Shown here: piece by piece, positions 1 to 7,381 of the stretch | Position numbering within the stretch: position 1 is the first letter of the stretch | Layout: every line of letters begins with the position of its first letter | Source of the DNA: Bifidobacterium breve | GTDB taxonomy: Bacteria > Actinomycetota > Acidimicrobiia > Acidimicrobiales > Ilumatobacteraceae | Direction of reading: 5' to 3' | DNA: 9,403 nucleotides | Assembly: GCA_943325435.2 (NCBI GenBank) | Contig: CALPPK020000019.1 | Span: 1-9,403, forward strand | Made by a program: the position numbers and the translations under genes | Notes under the pieces: model-generated | What the model was told of the DNA's origin: nothing | Databases searched by the model: none | What the model saw: the letters and a program-made list of their open reading frames with translations, nothing else

Positions 1-80
1 GGGCGAGTCATTTCATTCAAGAAGACCTCGGACCGGCACTTGCCGCAGACATGGTTTCTTTTATTGGGGCATTTCCGTAA
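1..80 (+). CDS. Alpha/beta hydrolase, haloalkane dehalogenase-like, C-terminal fragment
   Basis: This is the 3' end of a gene that begins before the window; the first complete codon is at 3-5 and the stop is TAA at 78-80. The 25 visible residues contain SHFIQEDLGPALA followed by a hydrophobic segment ending in FIGAFP. In haloalkane dehalogenases and related alpha/beta hydrolases, the catalytic histidine lies in a GHFIQED-like motif followed by a final helix of this kind, so the His here is probably the catalytic one. Only this tail can be judged. The family assignment is fairly good, but the substrate is unknown, and related epoxide hydrolases or other esterases cannot be excluded. The gene ends 60 bp before the next start, on the same strand. 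Confidence 0.6.
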   Translation, partial: ASHFIQEDLGPALAADMVSFIGAFP

Positions 81-83
81 CCC

Positions 84-112
84 TTGGAATCAGTCATGTG
101 TCGCTGTATTCT
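84..112 (+). promoter_or_regulatory. Candidate sigma70-type promoter for the small lipoprotein
   Basis: A TTGGAA box at 84-89 and a TATTCT box at 107-112 are separated by exactly 17 bp. Each matches the -35 or -10 consensus at four of six positions. Transcription would begin near 119, giving a leader of about 22 nt that contains the AGGAG ribosome-binding site at 129-133. The placement just after the upstream stop codon fits, but matches of this quality also occur by chance. Confidence 0.4.
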
Positions 113-140
113 CTTGTTACTAACTACTAGGAGTTTCAGT

Positions 141-455
141 ATGTTCAAGGCCAAAGCAGTTTCAGCAGTCATCGTCACAGGAATCTTCGGGTTAGCTGCA
201 TGTGGCGGCGGATCAAGCGACAAAGACGATTCAACTGTTACCACCGTGCGGCAGAAGAACGCTGCGTTGTCGTTCACAACACTTCCAGCGACAACTATGC
301 CTAAGACAGTGACAACACCATTGCCAAATATCGGCGGAGCCACTCCACCGACCACGGTGAGTGTCAAGGTCACCACCACTGTTGCGAAGGCCCCCACCAC
401 AACGATTTCGAAGACAGTGACAACACCATTGCCAAATCTCCCAGTCAGGAAATAA
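141..455 (+). CDS. Small Thr/Pro-rich secreted lipoprotein
   Basis: A 104-residue protein of unknown function, probably anchored on the outer face of the membrane. It has a basic N-terminus, a hydrophobic segment of about 15 residues and a lipobox LAAC with the lipidated Cys at residue 21, followed by GGGSS. The mature part is low complexity and rich in Thr, Pro and Val, with no enzyme motif. The nine-residue unit KTVTTPLPN occurs twice, 36 residues apart. The frame is open from an ATG at 84, but I chose the ATG at 141 because AGGAG lies 7 nt upstream (129-133) and a proper signal peptide begins there. The Thr/Pro-rich region may be a flexible wall-spanning linker. It converges with the DUF2079 gene, with only 18 bp between the stop codons. 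Confidence 0.75.
   Translation: MFKAKAVSAVIVTGIFGLAACGGGSSDKDDSTVTTVRQKNAALSFTTLPATTMPKTVTTPLPNIGGATPPTTVSVKVTTTVAKAPTTTISKTVTTPLPNLPVRK
291..329 (+). repeat. Intragenic direct repeat, copy 1
   Basis: First copy of a 39-bp repeat whose last 27 bp (303-329) are identical to 411-437; the 12 bp before that differ at four positions. It encodes TTMPKTVTTPLPN. The second copy is 108 bp downstream and in frame. Confidence 0.85.
399..437 (+). repeat. Intragenic direct repeat, copy 2
   Basis: Second copy of the 39-bp repeat, at a 108-bp (36-codon) offset, encoding TTISKTVTTPLPN near the C-terminus of the lipoprotein. The 27-bp core at 411-437 is identical at DNA level to 303-329. Confidence 0.85.
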
Positions 456-473
456 GGCTTGAGCCGTCGGCGG

Positions 474-1943
474 TTATTTCAGTCGGCGGTATGACGAGAT
501 TCCGTTAACGGTCTCAACGTCACCGAATTCTCCAGATGAAACTAGTTTCGCGAGCAACTCTTTGGCCTGCTCGCCTAGTGACCCTTCAGGAACAACAATC
601 CATTTGATTCGATTTGGATTAATGAATCGACCTTGATTGAAGAAGTTACTTGCAATCCAGGGATTCGGATAGGTGTAAATGAATTCGCGATCTGCGATGT
701 GTGGTACCAACAAATAGTGAACAGACACCGCGTCGTCTGAGCCAATTCGCTTCATTGCGGCTTTCCAGCCGTCGACCATTGGGCTGTATGAACCCCATGA
801 GATGGTATTGAACTTCTTGCCGTACGGGGAGTTGCCCCAGTTACGTGCAGTCCACACGGAAGAACAAAGAACAGCTACCAACGAGAGTTGGAAGATCAAC
901 TTGTTATGTCGACGCAGAAAAGCAGCACCATCAATCGCAGCCAACACGGCCGCAATGATTGGAAGAACTTGATAGTGGTACATCATCGACCAGGTGAAAT
1001 CTGCAGTGGTCAAGATGTTGATGAAGTACTGGGGTACTCCAATTATCAAAGTCAAGGGCGACAACAACGAGACCCAAGCAAGTGGAGCTGTGATCTGGTT
1101 TGCATATGACAGCGCATTGTTGTCAGACAGTCGATTGATGAATCGTGACGGGTGCACAAGGGAATTCTTTGCAACTTCAAATGGAGTCGTACCAAGGTTG
1201 CCGTACAACGCACCGTATGCACTGAGATCACCCGAAAGAGTTGGAACTAGGAAAACTCCGATGACCAAGAAGTAAACAGCGCCACCTAGAACAAGTTTGA
1301 AACCAAGGCGACGTTGATTGCGAAACATCAGAATTACACCGATGCCGATTACCGCAAGGGACAGGTCTTCCTTCCAGAGGACTGCTACCAACAACCAGAA
1401 CATGGCAAGGGAGCTCCTTTGAAAGCGACCCCGTTGTTCTTGGTTCGCAGTAATTGCGTAGTAGTAGCCAAGAAAAAGAAATGGTGCACCCATAACTTCT
1501 GGATGGAATGTTTCCCATGCCAAAAAACCGGTGGTTGGGAGAGACAGCCAGGAGAACCCGAAGATAAGTGCTGCGATATGACTGTTCAGTTTGTAATGCG
1601 CAATCTTAAAGATCACTAGAGCACTGGAACCGAGAGCAATGACCTGTAACACGTTCCAAAGATTTGGTCCACCGCCCAACCACTGAAGTGGGACAAGGAA
1701 GTAGTACATGAATTGTGCATGGTGACCGAAAACGGACAACCCACATACCGTGTTGAAAAACTTGCCCTGCGACAAAAGCCAGATTGATTGACTATGTATA
1801 CCGAGATCAAAATCGTATGTAGTGAAATTGTTCTGTCTCGAAATCACAAGTTGTGAGAAACGAACGATCCACAGAAGCGTCGCCAGCAAAATTACTTGTT
1901 CTGCCCAATGACGTTTGTAAAAGGTTTGAGCCAGATTTTTCAT
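474..1943 (-). CDS. DUF2079 multi-pass membrane protein
   Basis: A 489-residue polytopic membrane protein of the DUF2079 family, whose biochemical role is not established; the topology resembles membrane glycosyltransferases (GT-C-like). After a first membrane helix (about 14-34) comes the family hallmark YDFDLGIHSQSIW (43-55), then a His pair (74-75), the FHPE motif (146-149), and LWKEDLSL (189-196) between later helices. Many further hydrophobic helices follow to about residue 365. The C-terminal soluble part carries VPHIADREFIYTYPNPW (413-429), also typical of the family. Its ATG overlaps the stop of the upstream glycosyltransferase-methyltransferase gene by 4 nt (ATGA at 1940-1943), so translation is probably coupled. 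No strong ribosome-binding site is visible. Acting with the upstream glycosyltransferase on a lipid-linked sugar is an inference from this arrangement. Confidence 0.85.
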   Translation of the reverse strand: MKNLAQTFYKRHWAEQVILLATLLWIVRFSQLVISRQNNFTTYDFDLGIHSQSIWLLSQGKFFNTVCGLSVFGHHAQFMYYFLVPLQWLGGGPNLWNVLQVIALGSSALVIFKIAHYKLNSHIAALIFGFSWLSLPTTGFLAWETFHPEVMGAPFLFLGYYYAITANQEQRGRFQRSSLAMFWLLVAVLWKEDLSLAVIGIGVILMFRNQRRLGFKLVLGGAVYFLVIGVFLVPTLSGDLSAYGALYGNLGTTPFEVAKNSLVHPSRFINRLSDNNALSYANQITAPLAWVSLLSPLTLIIGVPQYFINILTTADFTWSMMYHYQVLPIIAAVLAAIDGAAFLRRHNKLIFQLSLVAVLCSSVWTARNWGNSPYGKKFNTISWGSYSPMVDGWKAAMKRIGSDDAVSVHYLLVPHIADREFIYTYPNPWIASNFFNQGRFINPNRIKWIVVPEGSLGEQAKELLAKLVSSGEFGDVETVNGISSYRRLK

Positions 1944-3370
1944 GGCCGCAGTTCGTACAACATCTGATACGCGAATAACTGAGGACGAATCTTGATAAGG
2001 AACGCATCAATCATCTGAATAGGTCGCAAGATGGCAGGCACCTTCCTTCCGTTCCCGCCACGCAGAACCACCTCGAGTGGTAATCCGGTGTAACCAATTC
2101 GCTTCACCGTATAACCGGCTGCCAGTGCAGTGCGTTCGAAACTACGTCGAGTAAAGAAACGAACATGAGTGCTATCGAGAATTCCGCGAGAGTCATAATC
2201 GAAAAGTCCAAGGATTGTTCGAATACGCGGGTACCAGTGACCGAAGTTGGGGATGCTGGCAACCACTACGCCCCCACGGTTCAAACGTGTTGCTAGTTCT
2301 TTCAATAACTCTTCAGGTTCACGGACATGTTCGAGTACGTCAGCACAGACCACAATGTCAATTGCTGATGGAAGATCCGAAGGCAATCCTTGGTCGAGAT
2401 TGCCAATTATGAATTGGTCTACGTTGTCTGCGACACCCGACGCTTGGTGGATATCAACTCCGACAACTGTGTGGCCATATTGGCGAAATTCAGATGACAG
2501 TTTCCCATCGGAACAACCGAGATCTACAAGAAGTCCTGCAGGCCTTTTTGCTATGTGCGACAACAATTTCCCATGAGACGAATTATCGTCGGTCTTTCGT
2601 TCATAGACATCAATGTCATTCGTTCTTTTATGTGAGTTGCGACCGAAACCCATCATTTGGAATCGATACTTGAGTGCATGAACCATAATTTGACGGGCAT
2701 AAGTGACACCATCCACGTAACAGATTTCATCGCCGTAATACGTGGGAATCGGGACTTCAACTATTTTTGCGTTTCGTCCGAGTAATTGAAGAATGATTTG
2801 CGTATCAAAATCAAAACCATCCGAGTTGTGATTGAGTGGCAGAGTCTTCAGTGTTGATACTCGATACGCGCGATAGCCACTGTGCCATTCGGATAGATCG
2901 GCACCGGCCAATAAGTTTTCACACTTGGTGAGAATCTTGTTGCCGTAGTACTTGTACAGAGGCATGCCACCTTGTCGTGCGGCTCCTTTGGACATCATTC
3001 GTGATCCGAACACAGCATCTACTTTGGGATCAGTAAATGGCTCAATCATTTCATTGAGTATTTCCGGCGCGTATTGGCCGTCACCATGAAGCATGACCAC
3101 AATGTCGGCACCATCATCGAACGCAATCTGGTAGCCGGTCTTCTGGTTGCCGCCATATCCCTGGTTAGTCGGATTCCGAACTACGAGAATTGGGAGTTGC
3201 GTATTGCTATGTCGGTATTCGAGTGCCTTGTTGTACGTGTCATCAGTGGAAGAGTCATCACAGATAATTACTGATGAAATTCGCTTGACCATGTCAGGCT
3301 GTATCCGATCAAGCACTGATCGGAGTGTTTTCTCAGCGTTGTAAGCAACTACGACTATCGCGACTTTCAT
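1940..3370 (-). CDS. Fused family-2 glycosyltransferase / SAM-dependent methyltransferase
   Basis: A 476-residue two-domain protein. Residues 1 to about 240 form a GT2 domain like polyprenyl-phosphate (DPM1-type) glycosyltransferases: VAIVVVAYNAEKTL at 3-16, the nucleotide-binding CDDSSTDDT at 37-45, HGDGQYAPE at 95-103 as the metal/donor loop, and GYRAYR at 165-170. A polar linker (about 244-265) leads to a class I methyltransferase: SAM motif I VDLGCSDGK at 282-290, an acidic residue in VVGVDIH (302-308), VCADVLEHV at 341-349 and SIPNFGHWYPR at 372-382. It probably transfers a sugar from a nucleotide donor to a lipid or sugar acceptor and methylates a related product; substrates are unknown. 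No transmembrane helix is obvious. The gene begins 8 nt after the HisD-family stop and overlaps the DUF2079 gene by 4 nt, which makes it the middle gene of one operon. Confidence 0.85.
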   Translation of the reverse strand: MKVAIVVVAYNAEKTLRSVLDRIQPDMVKRISSVIICDDSSTDDTYNKALEYRHSNTQLPILVVRNPTNQGYGGNQKTGYQIAFDDGADIVVMLHGDGQYAPEILNEMIEPFTDPKVDAVFGSRMMSKGAARQGGMPLYKYYGNKILTKCENLLAGADLSEWHSGYRAYRVSTLKTLPLNHNSDGFDFDTQIILQLLGRNAKIVEVPIPTYYGDEICYVDGVTYARQIMVHALKYRFQMMGFGRNSHKRTNDIDVYERKTDDNSSHGKLLSHIAKRPAGLLVDLGCSDGKLSSEFRQYGHTVVGVDIHQASGVADNVDQFIIGNLDQGLPSDLPSAIDIVVCADVLEHVREPEELLKELATRLNRGGVVVASIPNFGHWYPRIRTILGLFDYDSRGILDSTHVRFFTRRSFERTALAAGYTVKRIGYTGLPLEVVLRGGNGRKVPAILRPIQMIDAFLIKIRPQLFAYQMLYELRP

Positions 3371-3378
3371 ATCAACAG

Positions 3379-4710
3379 TTACTTCGATTGAAAGCGGCGG
3401 CGAATTGCGTTGCCGTGTGCAGGGAAACCTTCATGATCGGCAAAGGCAATAATGTTGTCGGCCATGCGACGCAAGGCAGGTTCGTTAGCTTGAGCAACCG
3501 CAGTGCGCTTTAAGAAGGCTTCAACAGTGATGCCGGAAGATACGTGTGCAAAACCACTAGTGGGCAATGAGGCTGGTGCTCCAATAATGAAGTTGCCAGC
3601 ACTAAACGGCGTGTGTTGCCCGATCAAGATCTCGCCTGCATTAACAATTGCATCAACTACACGTTCTTCATATTGCGCATCAACTGCAATTTGACAATGT
3701 TCAGGTGCATACATGTTGACCACTTCAACTGCTTCGTTCAATGTGGAGACAAGTACCGCGCCGCCGTTAGGTCCAAGTGAGGCACGGCATGCTTTTGCCC
3801 GAACATCGGGAAGATCAGCAAGTTGAATTTGTAGTTCCGTTTCAACTGCGTCAATGAGTTCCTCAGAAGTAGTGACGAGCACAACAGATGAATCGGTTCC
3901 GTGTTCGGCCTCTATAAGAAGGTCAGAAGCAACCTTGCCAACATGTGCCGTGTGATCTGCAACAACAAGGCTTTCTGTTGGGCCAAGCAGCATCATTGTG
4001 GCTAAGCCATGGCGTTGCATTTCCACTTGAGCCAAAGTGACAGCGGGGCTGCCGGGGCCGACAACTTTTCGAACGCGCGGAATTGTCTCGGTGCCGAAAC
4101 CAAGAGCGGCAATTCCCGCAGGGCCATTGATGCGAAACACGTTGGTGATGCCAAGTAGGCGACACACCACTAATACAGCAGGGTCTACTTCACCGTTGCC
4201 GCCGGGAACCGGGGGCACGACCAACACGATGTTTTGCACACCCGCAACAACTGCAGGGACACCAAGCTGACATGCAACTGATGGGTAGCTGGCCTTCCCA
4301 CTGGGTACGAACAGGCCGACACTGGAAATAGGCGTGATCTTCTCACCGGCGAAAAGGCCATTTTCCAGCTCCATTTGCCAGTCGCTTGACCGCTCCCGAA
4401 GTTCCTCATTGAAGGCGCGCAAGTGAGAAATGGCGTCAATGATGGCGTTCTCGATGGCCGGATCGATTCGGGCATCGGCAATCTCTTGCGCTGAAACCCG
4501 CAATTGGCTCGGAGTCAGAGTGATGCCATCGAATTTCTGGAGTGCGTCGCACACCGCCTGGTCGCCTCGAACGCGGACATCTTCAATCAGGGCGCCAATG
4601 GAGGAGCGCAGACCAGCGTCAAAGATGTCATCCAGGCCGCGGTGGCACAGCGCCTCCCTGTCGGCAGTGGTCATGGTCGACCATGTCTGGCGGCGAAGGA
4701 TTGCAGTCAC
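3379..4710 (-). CDS. hisD: Histidinol dehydrogenase (HisD) family protein, divergent active site
   Basis: HisD oxidises L-histidinol to L-histidine with two NAD. This 443-residue protein aligns along its full length with E. coli HisD (434 residues). The gene symbol is by family only. Catalytic Glu-His is present (YAPEH, E337 H338), as are AEHG (H270) and EGFPAH (E427, H432). However, several positions that bind zinc, substrate or NAD in E. coli differ: Q259 is E267, D360 is N373, H367 is A380, S237 is T245, Y130 is F134, Q188 is G199 and N211 is S221 (E. coli numbers from memory). It may therefore act on another alcohol. The GTG start at 4710 is chosen because the N-terminus then lines up with E. 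coli HisD, including a Trp near residue 10. The alternatives, TTG at 4767 and ATG at 4674, fit less well. It is the first gene of the minus-strand operon, and no other his gene is nearby. Confidence 0.8.
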   Translation of the reverse strand: MTAILRRQTWSTMTTADREALCHRGLDDIFDAGLRSSIGALIEDVRVRGDQAVCDALQKFDGITLTPSQLRVSAQEIADARIDPAIENAIIDAISHLRAFNEELRERSSDWQMELENGLFAGEKITPISSVGLFVPSGKASYPSVACQLGVPAVVAGVQNIVLVVPPVPGGNGEVDPAVLVVCRLLGITNVFRINGPAGIAALGFGTETIPRVRKVVGPGSPAVTLAQVEMQRHGLATMMLLGPTESLVVADHTAHVGKVASDLLIEAEHGTDSSVVLVTTSEELIDAVETELQIQLADLPDVRAKACRASLGPNGGAVLVSTLNEAVEVVNMYAPEHCQIAVDAQYEERVVDAIVNAGEILIGQHTPFSAGNFIIGAPASLPTSGFAHVSSGITVEAFLKRTAVAQANEPALRRMADNIIAFADHEGFPAHGNAIRRRFQSK

Positions 4711-4802
4711 ATAGAGAAATCTACCTGCGGGCGGTGAAAGGGAGCGGATGAGTTTCGCCTGTACCAAGTAGAGTTAATTCACGTTCCGAAGGAGGAGCGT
4801 GT
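4711..4802. promoter_or_regulatory. Divergent intergenic region between the hisD-like gene and purA
   Basis: These 92 bp must hold the promoters for the minus-strand operon and for purA, unless transcription arrives from elsewhere. I see no convincing -35/-10 pair on either strand: TAGAGT at 4769-4774 is a possible plus-strand -10 but lacks a good -35. No operator repeat or riboswitch fold was recognised. The hisD-like GTG has only a weak and distant AGG-containing site on its strand. Confidence 0.45.
4789..4795 (+). promoter_or_regulatory. Consensus ribosome-binding site of purA
   Basis: AAGGAGG ends 7 nt before the ATG at 4803. This is a full match to the anti-Shine-Dalgarno sequence and by far the strongest ribosome-binding site in the window, and it fixes the purA start. 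Confidence 0.85.
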
Positions 4803-6071
4803 ATGAGCGTCACCGTTGTTGTAGGTACCCAGTGGGGTGACGAGGGCAAAGCCAAAGTTATTGACCTGCTTGCCGCTTCTCATCAGATTGTTGCTCGCTA
4901 CCAAGGTGGCCACAATGCTGGCCACACCGTTGTTATTGGTGATCAAAAGTACGCATTACAGCTGACACCAAGTGGCGTCTTTTATGACACGGTGACACCA
5001 GTTATTGGTAACGGAGTTGTTGTCGACTTGCCAACATTGTTTAAAGAAATCGACGCTCTTGAATCACGCGGCATCTCAACTGCTCGGTTGAAAGTTTCCA
5101 GCCTTGCGCACCTAATTTTCCCGTGGCACCAGGCCATGGACGCAGCACTTGAAGCAGCTCGTGGCGACGGCAAGATCGGCACCACATTGAAGGGCATCGG
5201 ACCTGCATATGTTGACAAGGTCAAGCGTGCTGGTATTCGTGTTGGTGAAGTTCTTGATATCAAAGCTTTCGAAACTCGAGTACGCGAGCGCGCAATTGCT
5301 GCACGTCGAGAAGTAAGCGATGTAGGCGGCGACACATTTGATGTAGAAGAAGTTGTCACTTCTTTTGTCGCTTATGCAGAACGCCTGATGCCGTATGTTG
5401 CTGACACAGTGAACTTGTTGCATGACGCTCGCGAGCGCGGCGAAAACATTTTGTTAGAAGGCGCACAAGCAACGTTCCTTGATATTGACCACGGCACATA
5501 CCCGTATGTGACATCGTCAAACCCGATTTCAGGTGGTGCAGCTGTTGGCAGCGGCCTTGGGCCGCGCCACATTGATCGCATTGTCGGAATAACAAAGGCG
5601 TACACAACACGCGTAGGCATGGGGCCTTTCCCTTCAGAGCTCACCGATGCACTTGGTGAAGCACTTGTAGATATTGGTCGTGAATACGGAACCGTTACAG
5701 GCCGACGTCGCCGTACAGGATGGCTTGACACTGTGATGTTGCGTCATGCCACACGTGTGAACTCGTTAACCGAGATTGCGCTCACAAAGCTTGATGTTTT
5801 GGACACCTTCGACGAAGTAAAGGTTTGCACCGGGTACACAATTAATGGAACCGTTATGCGTAACTATCCAGACCGCCCGGATATGTTGGCGCACGCAGTA
5901 CCGGTGTACGAAACATTGCCCGGGTGGAAATCGAGCACTGAAGGAATCACTACGTTTGCTGACTTGCCACAGAGCGCTCAACAGATTGTGAAGATTGTTG
6001 AACGTGAAACAGGTATTCCAGTTTCGATGGTGGGCACCGGCCCATCGCGTGATGCCATGGTGGTGCGTTAA
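4803..6071 (+). CDS. purA: Adenylosuccinate synthetase
   Basis: A 422-residue cytoplasmic enzyme that joins IMP and aspartate using GTP to give adenylosuccinate, the first committed step to AMP. The sequence shows GTQWGDEGKAK (8-18) with catalytic D13, QGGHNAGHT (34-42) with catalytic H41, GIGPAYVDKV for IMP binding, VTGRRRRTGWLD (298-309), the TKLDVLD guanine-binding motif and the C-terminal GTGPSRDAMV. Length is normal for the family. The usual GKGK of the P-loop is GKAK here, with Ala at position 17. It is the first gene of purA-purB-pyrE, has a consensus ribosome-binding site, and its TAA shares one base with the purB ATG. Product AMP and intermediates link it directly to PurB. Confidence 0.97.
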   Translation: MSVTVVVGTQWGDEGKAKVIDLLAASHQIVARYQGGHNAGHTVVIGDQKYALQLTPSGVFYDTVTPVIGNGVVVDLPTLFKEIDALESRGISTARLKVSSLAHLIFPWHQAMDAALEAARGDGKIGTTLKGIGPAYVDKVKRAGIRVGEVLDIKAFETRVRERAIAARREVSDVGGDTFDVEEVVTSFVAYAERLMPYVADTVNLLHDARERGENILLEGAQATFLDIDHGTYPYVTSSNPISGGAAVGSGLGPRHIDRIVGITKAYTTRVGMGPFPSELTDALGEALVDIGREYGTVTGRRRRTGWLDTVMLRHATRVNSLTEIALTKLDVLDTFDEVKVCTGYTINGTVMRNYPDRPDMLAHAVPVYETLPGWKSSTEGITTFADLPQSAQQIVKIVERETGIPVSMVGTGPSRDAMVVR

Positions 6072-7372
6072 TGATCAAGCGGTACTCGACACCAGACACA
6101 GACGCATTGTTTTCTGAAGAAGCAAAGATGTCTCGGTGGCTCGAGATTGAACTTGCTGTTACTGATGCGTTAGCCGCCACTGGTGTAGTACCGAAAAATG
6201 TCGCAGAGGAATGTCGACGTAAAGCCCCAGTAATTGATGCGGCATTTGTTGCACGAGTAGAAGCTCGCGAGGCCATTACTAATCACGATGTAGCTGCTTT
6301 CGTTGATGTTTTACAGGAAAGCATTGGAGCACCGTCTGGTTCATGGATTCATTACGGACTTACTAGTACCGATGTGGTTGATACTGGGTTGTGCTGGGCA
6401 TTACGAGATGCTTCGACACTGATTCATGACTCACTCAATGACCTAATTGATGTAATCACTACGTTGGCAACGACACATCGCAACACCGCGATGATTGGAC
6501 GTACGCATGGCATACATGCGGAGCCAACAACGTTCGGAGCAAAGGTTGCTCTATGGGGCGCACAAGTAAAGCGTGACCGTGAACGCATTTTGCGCGCGCG
6601 TGATGCAATCGCCGTATGCAAGTTGTCTGGTGCTGTTGGCACGTACTCCAATATCGAACCAGAAGTCGAAGCCCGAGTTGCACAACATTTATCACTGACG
6701 CCAGTACCTGCCACACAAGTGGTGGCACGAGACCGACACGCTGAATTCTTGTACGCTTGCGCATCTGTTGGCACAACACTTGAATCAATTGCTGTTGAAC
6801 TACGCCACTTACAGCGAACAGAAGTGAACGAAGTGCGTGAAGGGTTTACCGCTGGCCAAAAAGGTTCCAGCGCAATGCCACACAAACGCAACCCAATTTC
6901 TGCGGAAACGATCAGCGGTTTGTCGCGCGTATTACGCGCGAACGCTCAGGTTGGCTTGCAAGATGTTCCGCTGTGGCATGAACGCGATATTTCACATTCG
7001 TCAGCTGAACGCATTGTGTTGCCGGATTCGGCGTCTCTCGCTGTGTACATGACACGCCGCATGTCTCGGTTGTTATCAAATCTTGAAGTTGATACTGAAA
7101 GCATGCAGAAGAACTTGAATGCGCTTCACGGAGTTGTGTTCTCGCAGTCCGTGTTACTTGCGCTTGTTGAATCAGGCATGACTCGAGATGACGCGTACCG
7201 AATTGTGCAAACAGCGGCAGCTACATCAATTTCCTCCGGCACACATTTACGCGAAGTGTTAGTGGCCGATGTAAAAGTTACATTGACTGCGAAACAAATT
7301 GACGCTGCTTTCGACTTGTCTCGCGTATTGCGACATGCAGGTCGCGCAATTGATTCGTTACTACAGGAATAG
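6071..7372 (+). CDS. purB: Adenylosuccinate lyase
   Basis: A 433-residue enzyme of the fumarase/aspartase superfamily that removes fumarate from adenylosuccinate to give AMP, and from SAICAR to give AICAR earlier in purine synthesis; it is expected to be a cytoplasmic homotetramer. Visible motifs are TSTDVVDT (from 98), GRTHGIHAEPTTFG (143-156) with the likely acid-base His at 146, and the superfamily signature GSSAMPHKRNP (265-275), which carries the flexible-loop catalytic Ser. The length is typical. Its ATG overlaps the purA stop by one base (TAATG), and no separate strong ribosome-binding site is seen, so translation is probably coupled. The product of PurA is its substrate, which explains the pairing. 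Confidence 0.97.
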   Translation: MIKRYSTPDTDALFSEEAKMSRWLEIELAVTDALAATGVVPKNVAEECRRKAPVIDAAFVARVEAREAITNHDVAAFVDVLQESIGAPSGSWIHYGLTSTDVVDTGLCWALRDASTLIHDSLNDLIDVITTLATTHRNTAMIGRTHGIHAEPTTFGAKVALWGAQVKRDRERILRARDAIAVCKLSGAVGTYSNIEPEVEARVAQHLSLTPVPATQVVARDRHAEFLYACASVGTTLESIAVELRHLQRTEVNEVREGFTAGQKGSSAMPHKRNPISAETISGLSRVLRANAQVGLQDVPLWHERDISHSSAERIVLPDSASLAVYMTRRMSRLLSNLEVDTESMQKNLNALHGVVFSQSVLLALVESGMTRDDAYRIVQTAAATSISSGTHLREVLVADVKVTLTAKQIDAAFDLSRVLRHAGRAIDSLLQE

Positions 7373-7381
7373 GTTCACACG

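Noticed and set aside
84..140. Upstream ATG at 84 as the lipoprotein start
   Set aside because: It would add 19 residues in front of a complete signal peptide, has no ribosome-binding site, and overlaps the likely promoter; the ATG at 141 has AGGAG at the right distance.
17..400. 127-codon open frame on the minus strand over the lipoprotein
   Set aside because: It lies antisense to a gene with a signal peptide, lipobox and ribosome-binding site; the frame is open only because the Thr/Pro-rich codons read as Val/Gly on the other strand.
464..490. Short direct repeat GTCGGCGGT at 466-474 and 482-490 around the convergent stops
   Set aside because: It is only 9 bp and makes no clear hairpin with a T tract, so a terminator or element cannot be supported.
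2059..3082. HGDGQ in the glycosyltransferase as a degraded DxD motif
   Set aside because: HGDGQY is a common form of this loop in polyprenyl-phosphate type GT2 enzymes, so it does not indicate an inactive enzyme.
4711..4767. N-terminal extension of the HisD-family protein to TTG at 4767
   Set aside because: The 19 extra residues have no counterpart in HisD, the start codon is TTG, and no ribosome-binding site is evident.
5372..5731. Long open frame on the minus strand inside purA
   Set aside because: It is rich in Ser, Arg and Pro without domain features and lies fully antisense to a conserved enzyme.
6424..6891. 155-codon open frame on the minus strand inside purB
   Set aside because: It is antisense to the conserved PurB core and shows no recognisable family or start context.
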